Shown one piece after another: positions 17,142-26,541 of a stretch of DNA of 64,000 bases. The position numbers and the translations under genes are program-made. Position 1 is the stretch's first letter, and each line of letters begins with the position of its first letter. Under the pieces are notes generated by a model. The model was not told the origin of the DNA. It saw only the letters and a list, made by a program, of their open reading frames with translations, and searched no databases. Where the stretch lies: NCBI GenBank assembly GCA_003577005.1, contig QEUW01000012.1:1-64000 (forward strand). Direction: 5' to 3'. The stretch is from Chloroflexota bacterium. Its GTDB lineage: Bacteria; Chloroflexota; Anaerolineae; Caldilineales; Caldilineaceae.

Positions 17142-18167
17142 CTATTCGGATGGTGATTGGTGGTTGTTCGGTGTCTCTGGCCTTGCCTGCCGGGTCTGTG
17201 ATACCAACTGCTGTAATATGAATTCAAACTCGGCTAGCGAATCCGCATCCATCATTACATCGCTCAGCTGTCTGACAGCGGCCAGGTCCAGCAATTGTAG
17301 CGCTTCATCAAAATGGGTCTCTGCAATCTGAAAACGAAAGGCTAAAAAGCGACGCAGAATTTGTATGGCAGCCTCACGTCCTTCTTCACGACCTTCTTCA
17401 CGACCTTCTTCACGTCCTTCTTCACGACCTTCTTCACGACCTTCTGTGAGGCCTTGCTCAAGTCCTTCGGCGAGGCCTCGAGCGTGCGCTTCGGCGCGCG
17501 CTTCGTCCAGGTCCATCACCAATTCCTGGTACAAAGGAGATTCACGGATGATCTGCATACTCCACCTCGTCATCTGCCTGACTAAATCAGCATCCATCAC
17601 CAGGCTGGCAAAGAAGCCCAGTAGAATTTCCAACTCCTCTGGCTCAGATTCCTTACGGATGCGTGCAACGCACATACGCAGCGTCTCAGGTGTATCACCG
17701 CCCTCCATCAGCGGGACGAAGGGCAAGAGGGTCGGGTTGTCCAACGCCAGCGCTTCCGCTGCATCTAACCCCCACAGCCGGATCACGTCAAAATCCTGGT
17801 GCGCGATCTGGCCGTTGAACTCGCTATGATAAAACTCAGGAATCGCAACCCCTGTGGGAGGCGGCAAGAGATAGAGGACAGTCACATACACTTCTTGACG
17901 ATATTTTTCACGCGCCAGCGCCGCGTAGGCGGCAAGACGCAGGGGCATATAGCTGTCGTACCGAGTTTGCAACTCAATCAGAACCAGGAACCGTCTCCCC
18001 GCCTTGTCTCGGACGCGCAAAAGCACATCCGTCGTGCGGGCGATCACCTGGAATTCACCTGACAGCTCTGCCTCAATCTCTAATCCTTCCTGTTCGAGAA
18101 TCCATTCGGCCCAAGCCCGCGCGTAGAGGTGAAAGGTGCGTTTGCTGCCGGCGTCGAAAGCGCCCAT
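17142..18167 (-). CDS. Rpn/PD-(D/E)XK-like nuclease protein with EEGR repeats
   Basis: The 341-residue protein resembles the Rpn/transposase-associated PD-(D/E)XK nucleases: an N-terminal domain with D47 (ARTTDVLLRV) and the E65-L-Q67 pair in FLVLIELQTRYD, then helices. After them come about five EEGR tetrads near residues 243-262 and a C-terminal DUF4351-like segment (QILRRFLAFRFQ...AEFEFIL). Rpn proteins are DNA endonucleases linked to recombination and, recently, phage defence. AAGGG precedes the ATG. The gene sits between Gfo/Idh/MocA genes and looks like an insertion into the catabolic group. The repeat is encoded by a 12-bp tandem array. Confidence 0.75.
   Translation of the reverse strand: MGAFDAGSKRTFHLYARAWAEWILEQEGLEIEAELSGEFQVIARTTDVLLRVRDKAGRRFLVLIELQTRYDSYMPLRLAAYAALAREKYRQEVYVTVLYLLPPPTGVAIPEFYHSEFNGQIAHQDFDVIRLWGLDAAEALALDNPTLLPFVPLMEGGDTPETLRMCVARIRKESEPEELEILLGFFASLVMDADLVRQMTRWSMQIIRESPLYQELVMDLDEARAEAHARGLAEGLEQGLTEGREEGREEGREEGREEGREEGREAAIQILRRFLAFRFQIAETHFDEALQLLDLAAVRQLSDVMMDADSLAEFEFILQQLVSQTRQARPETPNNHQSPSE
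17381..17440. repeat. 12-bp tandem repeat, five units, in the Rpn-like gene
   Basis: Five consecutive units CTTCTTCACGAC (one with TC for AC) encode the EEGR tetrads on the minus strand, flanked by partial units. Because 12 bp is a whole number of codons, copy-number change would lengthen or shorten the hinge without frameshift. Confidence 0.85.
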
Positions 18168-18206
18168 GCTATTGCCCTTTTGGTGATTTTACCATAGACA
18201 ATCATG

Positions 18207-19205
18207 TTAGGAAACTGGCACGGCCTCTGCCTGGCCCGATTCATGCGAGCGGATGGCCGCCTCGATGATCTCCTGCACGGCCAATCCCTCTCTGCCAGAC
18301 GCTTCGATCTCGTCGGGTGGCGCCTCGGCGTGGATCTGCTCCAGCCAGCGGTGGATACGGTTGGTGAAGGTGGCGCCAAAGCCGCTCAGCCCACCCATGA
18401 TGCTGTTGCGGATGACCGTCAATTCCTCGCTACGCCGCGGGTAGAGCGTGAGTTCTTCGTACAGATTTTCTAGCACAAAACGCCCTTCGGTGCCCATCAC
18501 TTCGCAACGCTCCAGGTTGTGGCGCGGGTTGGCGTCATAGCTGCCTGTAAGGTGGCCGACGACACCATTCTCGAACTCCAGATTCACCTGGACATTGGAA
18601 AAACAGACCCGCCCCGGCGCCCGGTTGAAGAAGGCGTGAACCCGCTTCACATCGCCACAGAAATAGCGCATGATGTCGAGCGAATGAGGGTGAAGGGCGC
18701 GGATGTGGAACCAGGGAGAGCTCTCGTTGGGATTGTTGATCCACATGGTCATGTTGACCAAGAGCAGATCGCCAAGCTTGCCCTCGTTGATCCACTGCTT
18801 GGCCTTAGCTGCCGGCGGGACGAAACGGTGGTTTAGGTTGATGCCAAAATAGACACCCTTTTCGTCGGCCTTTTCGACCATGGCTCGGGCCTTCTGAATG
18901 TCGTTGGAGATGGGCTTCTCGCACAACACATTGAGCCCAGCCTCCAGACATTGCATGGTCGGCTCGTAGTGGTCACCACCATTTTCTACACCAGCGGTGG
19001 TAACGCTCACAGCATCGAGCTCTTCGTTTTTCAGCAGGTCGTCTACGCTATAGTAGGCGCGCACACCGTAGCGCTCGGCAGCCTTGTCGGCGCGTTCTTT
19101 GATGATGTCGCAAACCGCAACCAGCTCGGCCAGCGGATCGGCTACATAGACCGGCGCATGGGTGTTGCCGATACCACCCATACCGATGATAGCTACTTTG
19201 AGCAT
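18207..19205 (-). CDS. Gfo/Idh/MocA family oxidoreductase (paralogue of 14946-15944)
   Basis: The 332-residue protein has the Rossmann motif IIGMGGIGNTH, CEKPISNDIQKA and the C-terminal block FHIRALHPHSLDIMRYF. It is the same length as, and highly similar to, the 14946-15944 product. GGGGAGAGAG directly precedes the ATG. It lies 51 bp after the small membrane protein gene that follows the Opp-type ABC genes. Predicted NAD(P)-dependent oxidation of the imported compound. Confidence 0.87.
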   Translation of the reverse strand: MLKVAIIGMGGIGNTHAPVYVADPLAELVAVCDIIKERADKAAERYGVRAYYSVDDLLKNEELDAVSVTTAGVENGGDHYEPTMQCLEAGLNVLCEKPISNDIQKARAMVEKADEKGVYFGINLNHRFVPPAAKAKQWINEGKLGDLLLVNMTMWINNPNESSPWFHIRALHPHSLDIMRYFCGDVKRVHAFFNRAPGRVCFSNVQVNLEFENGVVGHLTGSYDANPRHNLERCEVMGTEGRFVLENLYEELTLYPRRSEELTVIRNSIMGGLSGFGATFTNRIHRWLEQIHAEAPPDEIEASGREGLAVQEIIEAAIRSHESGQAEAVPVS

Positions 19206-19256
19206 ACTCTCTCCCCTGTCTCCAATCGATGTCTTTTGGTCAAGAAAATCGAGATT

Positions 19257-19694
19257 TTACCGCCGGATACGACCCAACTGCCAGAGCGCCAGCACAACCA
19301 GCCACTCCACCCCTGCGATACCAAAGCTGATGAAGCTGGTCTGGTCAATCAACACTTCACCGATAGCCCGTGCGCTATGCAACAAGGCAATCACGGCCAC
19401 CAAAATCGCCACAAGCCGGCCAAAGCGGGCCGCCAGTCGCCCTTTCTCCACACCAGTGCGATACCAGTACTCGGCAAAGATGATCACGATCAACAGCAGC
19501 AAACCCAGTATCAGGAAAAGAAAATTGCTGATAGCATGAGCAGCATAACGGTGAAGAGGGTTTACTGCAATGAGGAAGCTGTAGCTGTCACGCACCACCA
19601 GCGCCGCCAGAACGGCCAGCGCAATGGTAACCAGCCACAGGAAATAAGCGACGCCATAGCGCAGCAGTGTGCGAGCCCCGTCAGTGTGCGCCAT
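19257..19694 (-). CDS. Small integral membrane protein, function unknown
   Basis: The 145-residue protein is mostly hydrophobic with four predicted membrane segments (around LLRYGVAYFLWLVTIALAVL, AISNFLFLILGLLLLIVIIF, LVAILVAVIALL and FGIAGVEWLVVLALW). I do not recognise the family. The ATG at 19694 overlaps the end of the ATPase gene by 14 bp, consistent with translational coupling; the frame is open to 19748 but that extension lies inside the ATPase gene. It may be an accessory of the transporter or simply a cotranscribed passenger. Confidence 0.65.
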   Translation of the reverse strand: MAHTDGARTLLRYGVAYFLWLVTIALAVLAALVVRDSYSFLIAVNPLHRYAAHAISNFLFLILGLLLLIVIIFAEYWYRTGVEKGRLAARFGRLVAILVAVIALLHSARAIGEVLIDQTSFISFGIAGVEWLVVLALWQLGRIRR

Positions 19695-20715
19695 TTGTCG
19701 TGCCAATACCTTGCAGAACAAGCTCTTCCGCAAAATGGCAACTGACAAAGTAATCGTTGCCTACGTTGCGCAATTGAGGCTCTTCTACTGTGCAGCGCTC
19801 ACGGGCATACTTGCAGCGAGGGTGAAAGACACAGCCCGATGGCAGGCGCGCCAGGTCGGGTGGCTCGCCGGGGGTCACCGTACGTTGCCCGCGCATACGG
19901 TCGACGGTGCGCGGTACAGCGGCCAGTAGTAGTTCAGTGTAGGGGTGTTTTGGATGGCTCAGCAGCTCTTGTTTCGGACCCAGTTCTACCAATTTGCCCG
20001 CATACATCACGGCGATCCGGTCACTGATGTAGCGCACCACGGCCATGTTGTGCGAGACAAAAATATAGGTCAGGTGGTACTGCGCTTGCAGGTCTTCCAG
20101 CAGGTTCAATATCTGTGCCTGGATCGACACATCCAGCGCCGAGACCGGCTCGTCGGCCACGATCAGGCGTGGGTTGACTACCAGCGCACGCGCAATGCCG
20201 ATGCGCTGGCGTTGTCCACCGCTAAAACTATGGGGAAACCGGCGCAGATGCTCCACCCGCAAGCCTACCTGGGTGACCACCTCTTTGACCCGCTCTTCCA
20301 ATTCGCGGCCCTTGGCGATCCCGTTGACAAGGAGCGGCTCCCCCACCGTCTCCAGAATGTTCATGCGCGGATTGAGGGAAGAGAACGGGTCCTGGAAAAT
20401 GATCTGGGCATTGCGCCGGAAGGTCCGCATCTGCGGGCCTTCCAGTTCGGTCACCGACAGCATCTCGCCGTTGACATGCAACAGGATCTTACCATCCGTT
20501 GGCTCGTACAGCCGGAGCAGACAGCGCCCCATGGTCGTCTTGCCACAGCCGCTCTCACCGACGACGCCCAAAGTCTCGCCGGCTCTTACCGTCAGATTGA
20601 CCCCGTCAACCGCCTTTAGATAGCCTACGGTCTTGCGTAAGAACCCTTGATGTAGGGGAAAGTATTTTTTTAAGCCCTGCACTTCGAGCAGCACATCATT
20701 TTGTGCAGAAGTCAC
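19681..20715 (-). CDS. Oligopeptide/oligosaccharide ABC transporter ATPase, OppF/DppF-like
   Basis: The 344-residue ATPase shows Walker [10 protein letters not shown], signature [14 protein letters not shown], Walker [13 protein letters not shown], the H-loop [10 protein letters not shown] and the C-terminal oligopeptide-transporter extension with [15 protein letters not shown], whose cysteines may bind an iron-sulfur cluster as in Dpp-type ATPases. The start is GTG at 20715, with GGAGGT 6 bases upstream. It is the last ATPase of the five-gene transporter and couples ATP hydrolysis to import. Opp-type systems often carry oligosaccharides as well as peptides. Confidence 0.9.
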   Translation of the reverse strand: MTSAQNDVLLEVQGLKKYFPLHQGFLRKTVGYLKAVDGVNLTVRAGETLGVVGESGCGKTTMGRCLLRLYEPTDGKILLHVNGEMLSVTELEGPQMRTFRRNAQIIFQDPFSSLNPRMNILETVGEPLLVNGIAKGRELEERVKEVVTQVGLRVEHLRRFPHSFSGGQRQRIGIARALVVNPRLIVADEPVSALDVSIQAQILNLLEDLQAQYHLTYIFVSHNMAVVRYISDRIAVMYAGKLVELGPKQELLSHPKHPYTELLLAAVPRTVDRMRGQRTVTPGEPPDLARLPSGCVFHPRCKYARERCTVEEPQLRNVGNDYFVSCHFAEELVLQGIGTTNGAH

Positions 20716-20767
20716 GGTTGGACCTCCAAAATTGTTCTAAGCGGGTTAACCCTCCACGGTGAACCGG

Positions 20768-21823
20768 TCAAGCGCGGTGCTCATCGGTGTAGAGGAAGCA
20801 GCGCACTTTGTGGCCGGGCGCCGTCTCGATCAGCGGCGGGCGCGCGGCGTCACATACCCCGCGGATGCGATGTTCGCAGCGCGCATAGAAGGGGCAGCCT
20901 TTGTGGACGGCAAAGGGGCTGGGCAACACACCACTCACCGGCGTCAACCGTTCCAGAGGGCCATCGATCTTGGGAATCGAACGCCACAGCGCCTGGGTAT
21001 AAGGATGCTGTGGGTTGTCAAAAAGTTCGTCGGCGCTGGCATGCTCCATTACCAGCCCCAGATACATCACCATCACCTCGTCGGCCAGCCCGCCCACGAC
21101 GGCCAGATCATGGCTGATGTACATGATCGCCATATTGAACTCGCTCTGCAGGTCTTTGAGCAACTCCAAGATCTGGGCCTCGATGGTCACGTCGAGCGCC
21201 GTGGTCGGCTCGTCGGCGATCAGGAGGCGTGGATTGCAGGCCAGCGCCATCGCAATCATCGCACGCTGGCGCATGCCGCCGCTAAACTGGTGCGGGTAGG
21301 CATCGACGCGCGCCTCTGCCCGTGGAATCCCGACGCGTCGCAGCAGTTCAATCGCCCGCTCACGCGCTTCCTTTTTGGTGACGTCTGGCAGATGGATGAG
21401 GATCGCCTCCATGATCTGGTCGCCAATGGTATGGACCGGGCTAAATGAGGTCATTGGCTCCTGAAAGATCATGCCGATCTCTTTGCCACGGATACCGCGA
21501 AATTCCGAGCCAGTGGGCGGGAGTTCGGAAAGATTGATCACGCGATAGCCGGCGCCGTTCCCACTCAAATGGAGCATGATCTTGCCGCCGATCTGCTTTG
21601 CCGGCGGCGACGGCACGATCCCCATGATCGACTGCGCGGTTACCGATTTCCCTGAACCGCTTTCGCCGATCACCCCCAGGATGCGCCCCTGCCGGATGGT
21701 AAAGCTGACGCCGTCAACGGCGCGCACCACGCCCTCATGCAAGTAAAAGTAGACTTGCAGATCCTCTACTTCGACCAGTACATCTTGTGGATTTGCCTGC
21801 GAATTTGCCATCGTATTGATCAT
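20768..21823 (-). CDS. Oligopeptide/oligosaccharide ABC transporter ATPase, OppD/DppD-like
   Basis: The 351-residue ATPase has Walker [10 protein letters not shown], signature [14 protein letters not shown], Walker [15 protein letters not shown], the H-loop SHDLAVVGG and the C-terminal [16 protein letters not shown] extension. It pairs with the OppF-like ATPase 52 bp downstream. Starts at 21823 and 21811 are both possible, neither with a strong Shine-Dalgarno. The 140-bp gap to the permease gene upstream in transcription contains nothing I can assign. Confidence 0.9.
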   Translation of the reverse strand: MINTMANSQANPQDVLVEVEDLQVYFYLHEGVVRAVDGVSFTIRQGRILGVIGESGSGKSVTAQSIMGIVPSPPAKQIGGKIMLHLSGNGAGYRVINLSELPPTGSEFRGIRGKEIGMIFQEPMTSFSPVHTIGDQIMEAILIHLPDVTKKEARERAIELLRRVGIPRAEARVDAYPHQFSGGMRQRAMIAMALACNPRLLIADEPTTALDVTIEAQILELLKDLQSEFNMAIMYISHDLAVVGGLADEVMVMYLGLVMEHASADELFDNPQHPYTQALWRSIPKIDGPLERLTPVSGVLPSPFAVHKGCPFYARCEHRIRGVCDAARPPLIETAPGHKVRCFLYTDEHRA

Positions 21824-21963
21824 TGGTCACTTATCATGCGTTGTCGAACACTCTATACTCAAATCAGAATGAGAACTGGAGTTCTACTTTACACCCGCAT
21901 TCCGGGAAAGGGCCAGCGAGCCTACTCGGCGGAGAAGCACACTGCCCAGTTCGCTGGAGCAAC

Positions 21964-23172
21964 TTAGCGGGTTGAGTACGGGTCAGCAGCATCGCGCAGA
22001 CCGTCGCCGACAAAGTTAAAGAGCAGCACGGCCCCGATCACAAAGAGCGCCGGGATCAGCCGCCACGGCTGGTGGGCGACAGCGATCAGGTCCTGTGAAT
22101 CTTGCAGCAACACACCCCAACTGACAGCCGGCGGTTGCATCCCTAGCCCCAAAAAGCTCAACGCCGTCTCACCTAGGATCGACCCTGGCACGGCCAGCGT
22201 GAGCGAAACGATCAGGTGGCTGGTAAAGCCGGGCATCAGGTGGCGGAAGATGATACGCGGTTGGCTGGCTCCTGCCGCCTGGGCAGCCAGGGCGTAATCT
22301 TCTTCGCGCAGGGCCAGCAGCTTGCCACGCACCACACGCGCCAGCCCGGTCCAGCCCACAACCGACAAAATCACCGTGATGGCAAAGTAGGTCTTGATCA
22401 CCGGCCAATCACGCGGCAGAGCCGCCGAAAGCGCCATCCAGAAGGGCAACTGCGGGATCGAGATCAGAAAGTCGATGGTGCGCTGGATGATCTCATCGGC
22501 GATCCCGCCAAAGTAGCCCGAAATGCCGCCCAACAGCACCCCAAGGATAAAGCTGAGTAACACGCCGATCAAGCCGATGGAGAGGGAGACCCGCGCCCCA
22601 TAGATCGTGCGCGAAAAGATATCGCGCCCCAGTTCGTCGGCCCCAAACAGCAAGAGCGGAGGCGCGCCCTGGTCCGTCCCAAAGAGATGGAGATTGGTGC
22701 GCCACAACCCCCAGAAACGATACTCGTCGCCACGCACAAAGAAGCGGATCGGATAGATTTCGCTCTCATCTTCGGTGAAGCGGTAGCGAAAGGTCTGTTG
22801 GTCGAGTGTTCGATCCAGACCGTAGACAAACGGGCGCTGCAAGCCCTGCTCGCTGAACAGCCGGATACGCGTCGGCGGCGCGCTCTGATAGCCATCAAAG
22901 CGTCGCGTGGTTATATAGGGGGTGACAAATTCGGCGAACGTTGCCAACAGGTATAAGATGATCAGCAAAATCAGGGAGACCAACGCCAACCGGTGGCGCA
23001 TAAAACGCCAGCGGATCAACTGCCACTGCGAAGCGTAATAATAGCGTTCGTCCGCGGCATCGCCCCGCTCATCGACCCGCTCGATGCTGGTGTCCTGTTC
23101 CAGCTCATCGGCTGGCTGCGCCCCACGGATCAGTTCACCCTTGCCCAGCTTGGCCTGTTCCTGAAGACTCAT
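21964..23172 (-). CDS. ABC transporter permease, OppC/DppC-like
   Basis: The 402-residue protein has a cytoplasmic N-terminal ~60 residues, a first membrane helix (LALVSLILLIILYLLATF), an OppC_N-like region, an extended periplasmic segment, then the transport domain with SIGLIGVLLSFILGVLLG and the EAA loop (AAQAAGASQPRIIFRHLMPG). The insertion between the first helix and the core is longer than in E. coli OppC. The start ATG at 23172 overlaps the OppB-like stop as ATGA, so the genes are translationally coupled; the extension to 23211 is inside the OppB-like gene. Confidence 0.9.
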   Translation of the reverse strand: MSLQEQAKLGKGELIRGAQPADELEQDTSIERVDERGDAADERYYYASQWQLIRWRFMRHRLALVSLILLIILYLLATFAEFVTPYITTRRFDGYQSAPPTRIRLFSEQGLQRPFVYGLDRTLDQQTFRYRFTEDESEIYPIRFFVRGDEYRFWGLWRTNLHLFGTDQGAPPLLLFGADELGRDIFSRTIYGARVSLSIGLIGVLLSFILGVLLGGISGYFGGIADEIIQRTIDFLISIPQLPFWMALSAALPRDWPVIKTYFAITVILSVVGWTGLARVVRGKLLALREEDYALAAQAAGASQPRIIFRHLMPGFTSHLIVSLTLAVPGSILGETALSFLGLGMQPPAVSWGVLLQDSQDLIAVAHQPWRLIPALFVIGAVLLFNFVGDGLRDAADPYSTR

Positions 23173-24167
23173 TTGCTGACCCCTTCGTACCGGATGCGCG
23201 GGTCGGCCCACGCCAGGTAGATATCCGACAAAAGCGTGCCGATGACCGTCAGTGCGCTCAAGATCAAGACGATGCTACCCGTCAGGTACATGTCTTGCGC
23301 CAGCGTGGCGCGCAGCAACAACGGCCCGATGCTCGGCAGACTCAGGACAATTGAAATTAACACCTCACCCGAGAAGATGGCTGGCAACAGCCAACCAATC
23401 GTGCTAAAGATCGGATTCAGGGCTAGCCGCACCGGGTACTTAAAGAGGATCCTAAACTCGGAAAGCCCTTTGGCGCGGGCCGTGATCACATACTGCTTCT
23501 TCAGCTCGTCAAGCAAGTTGTTGCGCATGACACGGATCGTTGCGCCCGTACTGGCCAGACCGATAATGATCAACGGCAGGATGAGATGCTTGAGCATATC
23601 GGTGAATTTGCCCCAACTCCACGGCGCATCCAAATACTGGTTAGAATAGAGACCGAGCGCCGAGAAGTTGAAAACGCGAAATATGCCCCAGGCCAACAGC
23701 ATGGCCAGCAAAAAGCCCGGCGTAGCCAGCCCAATAAAGCCCAAAAAGGTGGCGATATAATCGAGCAGCGAATATTGATTCGTGGCCGAATAGATCCCAA
23801 TCGGGATGGCGATCAGCCACGAGACAATCAGCGACATGAGCGAGATGCCCAATGTGAGCGGCAACCGTTCGCGCAGGATCTCGTTAACCGGCTTGCCCCA
23901 TTGGAACGACCAACCGAAATCGCCCTTGGTTATGATTCCCTGCATCCACTTCAAATAGCGCACATACATTGGCTGGTCAAAGCCGTACATTCGAGTGAGG
24001 CGCTCTGCTTCATCTGCTTGCAGTTCAATGCCAGAGGCGCGCAAGTTGGTGATGTACGTGCTGACCCAATCCCCTGGCGGCAACTCAATGACAAAAAATG
24101 AGGTCATCGAAATCAACAATAGAATTGGAACCAACATCACCACCCGACGAATAATAAAATATAACAC
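23169..24167 (-). CDS. ABC transporter permease, OppB/DppB-like
   Basis: The 332-residue permease begins VLYFIIRRVVMLVPILLL, the standard first helix of OppB proteins. It has the LRASGIELQADEAERLTRMYGFDQP periplasmic block seen in Opp systems and the EAA motif (VITARAKGLSEFRILFKYPVR). The start is GTG at 24167, with GGAGGA 9 bases upstream. The longer frame to 24275 reads through the intercistronic GTGATGC repeat and is not credible. Confidence 0.9.
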   Translation of the reverse strand: MLYFIIRRVVMLVPILLLISMTSFFVIELPPGDWVSTYITNLRASGIELQADEAERLTRMYGFDQPMYVRYLKWMQGIITKGDFGWSFQWGKPVNEILRERLPLTLGISLMSLIVSWLIAIPIGIYSATNQYSLLDYIATFLGFIGLATPGFLLAMLLAWGIFRVFNFSALGLYSNQYLDAPWSWGKFTDMLKHLILPLIIIGLASTGATIRVMRNNLLDELKKQYVITARAKGLSEFRILFKYPVRLALNPIFSTIGWLLPAIFSGEVLISIVLSLPSIGPLLLRATLAQDMYLTGSIVLILSALTVIGTLLSDIYLAWADPRIRYEGVSK

Positions 24168-24230
24168 GACAGCTTTTCCTCCAGTGCAGCAGCTATTGTG
24201 GACATGCAGCGGACGGTGGAACGACAATAT

Positions 24231-24289
24231 GTGATGCGTGATGCGTGATGCGTGATGCGTGTCAAACATAGACACGCATCACGCATCAC
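24231..24289. repeat. GTGATGC tandem repeat forming a perfect 19-bp hairpin
   Basis: Four GTGATGC units (24231-24258) run into an arm (24245-24263) that is the exact reverse complement of 24271-24289, with a 7-base loop. It stands between the solute-binding-protein gene and the first permease gene. Such intercistronic hairpins usually stabilise the upstream message so that the binding protein exceeds the permeases. Confidence 0.8.
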
Positions 24290-24320
24290 CTCTATCCATC
24301 AACTCTGACCCGCCGAACTC

Positions 24321-26303
24321 CTACGGAGCGTACCACAACTGCTCGCCAGCAAAGTTGGCGGCGATGGCGTAACCGCCCTGCGGCACGTTGCGCAGGTTCT
24401 TGTTGGCGATCATGGGGTATTTGACCTGTTCGACGATCTGGATGAGCGGCAGATTTGCGCGTGACCAGGCATACCCGTCTTCCCTCAACTGGTTATACTC
24501 ATCTGAACCGGAGACAGCACTCCAGCGCTGGGCGTCCAGTGCAAAGACATCTTTCACCCATTGCGGCGGCTCCTCGCCTTCTGCGCCACCGGAGGTGTGC
24601 CACAGCCACCAGGCGCGACCAACCCCCCGCTCAATTGTGCCGCCGGTCCAGTCGCTGTCCCAACCCTGGTCGTGGCTCCAGCCGACGCTCATCTGCAACT
24701 CATTGGCATTGTTGCGCTGACCAAACAGCGATGCATCGATGCGTCTGACTTGCACGTTGAGGCCCACATCTTTCAGGTGCTCGGCCACCAACTCGGCGAC
24801 AGGCTCCAGGTCGGGCGCTTGGGCGCCATGTTCGAGCAGAATCGAAAAAGGCTGGCCTTCGGGGCTCAGGCGGAAACCATCGGCGTCGCGTTCGGTCATG
24901 CCGAGTTCATCGAGCAGTGCGTTGGCCCGCTCTAGGTCACGCTGCGAAAATTCTTCGCCCACTGAGACCAACGGCAGCGAGGCGAACCCGTAATAGATGC
25001 TGTCGATGATCTCCTGGCGGTCGAGGGCCAGGCTCAGCGCCTGGCGGAAGCGCACATCCTGCGCAAGCTGGCGCCAGGTCGGGTCGTCAAAGGTCTGATT
25101 CAGCCGGATCATGCTGGAATCGACGTGCATATCAAGCAAAACGGTGTTAAAGCCAGCGCGCTCTTCGTTTTCCTTGTAGAGCGGCACCTTGACCAGGCCC
25201 GTGCTCTCGCGCAGGAAGTCGATGTCGCCGGTCAGCACGCGCTGGTTGACCATCTCCACATCTTCCACCTGGACCGAGACAATTTTGTCGATGTAGGGAA
25301 GCTGTTTGCCTTCCGTATCGACTTTGAAATAGTAGGGGTTGCGCTCGAAGACCTTTACGCCAGGTGTATCGGACACCACGGAAATCCACGGGTTCAACGT
25401 GGGGAAGCCGATGCAGCGATCAGCAGTGGCGTGCCAGTTCTCGCAACGCTTCTGGGTGAAGAGTTGCCACCATTCGTCGGTCAGGTTATTCTCGGCGAGC
25501 AGCGGCTGCAGCTCTTCCATCGGCGTAAAGTCGGGATGGTATTGTTTCAGAATGTGGGCGGGGTTGACCAGCTCGGTGTAGCCATTCCAGCCCTCGATAG
25601 TGATGTTGCGCAGGAAGCCACCATAGGGCTGGCTAAAGGTGAGCTTAAAGGTGAAGTCATCCAGGATCTCCAGTTGGCCTGGATCACCTGCCGGGTCATA
25701 GCCGGTGCGGAAGCGCGCTTTAATACCACTGGGGGAGAGCTGTTCATTGTTGTAGATGTTCTCCCAGGTGAACCGGACATCTTCGGTGGTCACCGGCTCG
25801 CCATCGGACCACTTCATACCTTCACGCATGTAGAAGGTGAAGGTCGTGTTGTCATCGCTCACCTCAAAGTCTTTGAGCACGTTGCCCTGGATATTCTGCA
25901 CACTCAGGCCGGGCGCCTGCAACAGCGGCTCGTTGAGCATGACAAAGACATCCGGCGCCCAGTCGGCCACGCTGTGAGCCGTGTTGATCGTGCCGCCGTA
26001 CTGGCCGGGTTGCCAGTCTGGCAGGTCTTCTTCACTGATCAAGACGCCAGGCCCGATAACTTTGGGGTCCTTGGGCAGGCGCTCTGCCAGCGGTGGCAGT
26101 TCACCCGCAGCTACCTTCTCTGCCAGCGCGGGCGCCTCCAGGCCACCGTCGCCAGGTGCGGCGGCTTCCTGAGCGGGGGCTGCCTCCTGTTGGGCAGGTT
26201 GTTCTGCCGCTGCTGGCTGCTCAACCGCCGCCGGGCCGCCACCACAGGCAGAAAGCACCAGCGCCAGGACGACGAGTAGGCTGAAAAGTCTCATCTTCCT
26301 CAT
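24321..26303 (-). CDS. ABC transporter solute-binding lipoprotein (SBP_bac_5 family)
   Basis: The 660-residue protein has a lipoprotein signal (LFSLLVVLALVLSAC, lipid-anchored Cys20), an Ala/Glu/Gln-rich linker, then the family 5 binding fold from about GGTINTAHSVADWAPDV, with FYMREGMKWSDGEPVTTEDVRFTW and the ALDRQEIIDSIYYG block. It is longer than enterobacterial OppA (about 545 residues). It captures the substrate and delivers it to the downstream permeases. AGGAGG lies 9 bases before the ATG at 26303. With a DeoR-type regulator upstream and several Gfo/Idh/MocA enzymes downstream, the ligand is more likely a glycoside or oligosaccharide than a peptide, which is inference. Confidence 0.9.
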   Translation of the reverse strand: MRKMRLFSLLVVLALVLSACGGGPAAVEQPAAAEQPAQQEAAPAQEAAAPGDGGLEAPALAEKVAAGELPPLAERLPKDPKVIGPGVLISEEDLPDWQPGQYGGTINTAHSVADWAPDVFVMLNEPLLQAPGLSVQNIQGNVLKDFEVSDDNTTFTFYMREGMKWSDGEPVTTEDVRFTWENIYNNEQLSPSGIKARFRTGYDPAGDPGQLEILDDFTFKLTFSQPYGGFLRNITIEGWNGYTELVNPAHILKQYHPDFTPMEELQPLLAENNLTDEWWQLFTQKRCENWHATADRCIGFPTLNPWISVVSDTPGVKVFERNPYYFKVDTEGKQLPYIDKIVSVQVEDVEMVNQRVLTGDIDFLRESTGLVKVPLYKENEERAGFNTVLLDMHVDSSMIRLNQTFDDPTWRQLAQDVRFRQALSLALDRQEIIDSIYYGFASLPLVSVGEEFSQRDLERANALLDELGMTERDADGFRLSPEGQPFSILLEHGAQAPDLEPVAELVAEHLKDVGLNVQVRRIDASLFGQRNNANELQMSVGWSHDQGWDSDWTGGTIERGVGRAWWLWHTSGGAEGEEPPQWVKDVFALDAQRWSAVSGSDEYNQLREDGYAWSRANLPLIQIVEQVKYPMIANKNLRNVPQGGYAIAANFAGEQLWYAP

Positions 26304-26541
26304 GTGGATTTCCTCCTAGCACAACGTATGAAAAGGGAACAGATAGGAAACAAACAGATGATAGACGACAACGCCCGCCAACTTGTGCGATGACGAACAA
26401 TGCGAGGAGCGTGGTCGGTACTCCCAGCTTCTGTAACAACGAGGCTCTGGCAGTCATAACTAGGGAGCTTGAACTGGTGTCTCCACTCTACCATCTTGTT
26501 GAACAATGTGCAAATGATGATCTTCAAACCCTGGCCGCCAG

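Noticed and set aside
24231..24258. Tandem GTGATGC units as a CRISPR or plasmid iteron array
   Set aside because: Only four units, without spacers, and the array is part of a hairpin between two operon genes.
24168..24275. N-terminal extension of the OppB-like permease
   Set aside because: It is translated from the GTGATGC repeat; GTG at 24167 has a proper GGAGGA and begins the usual first helix.
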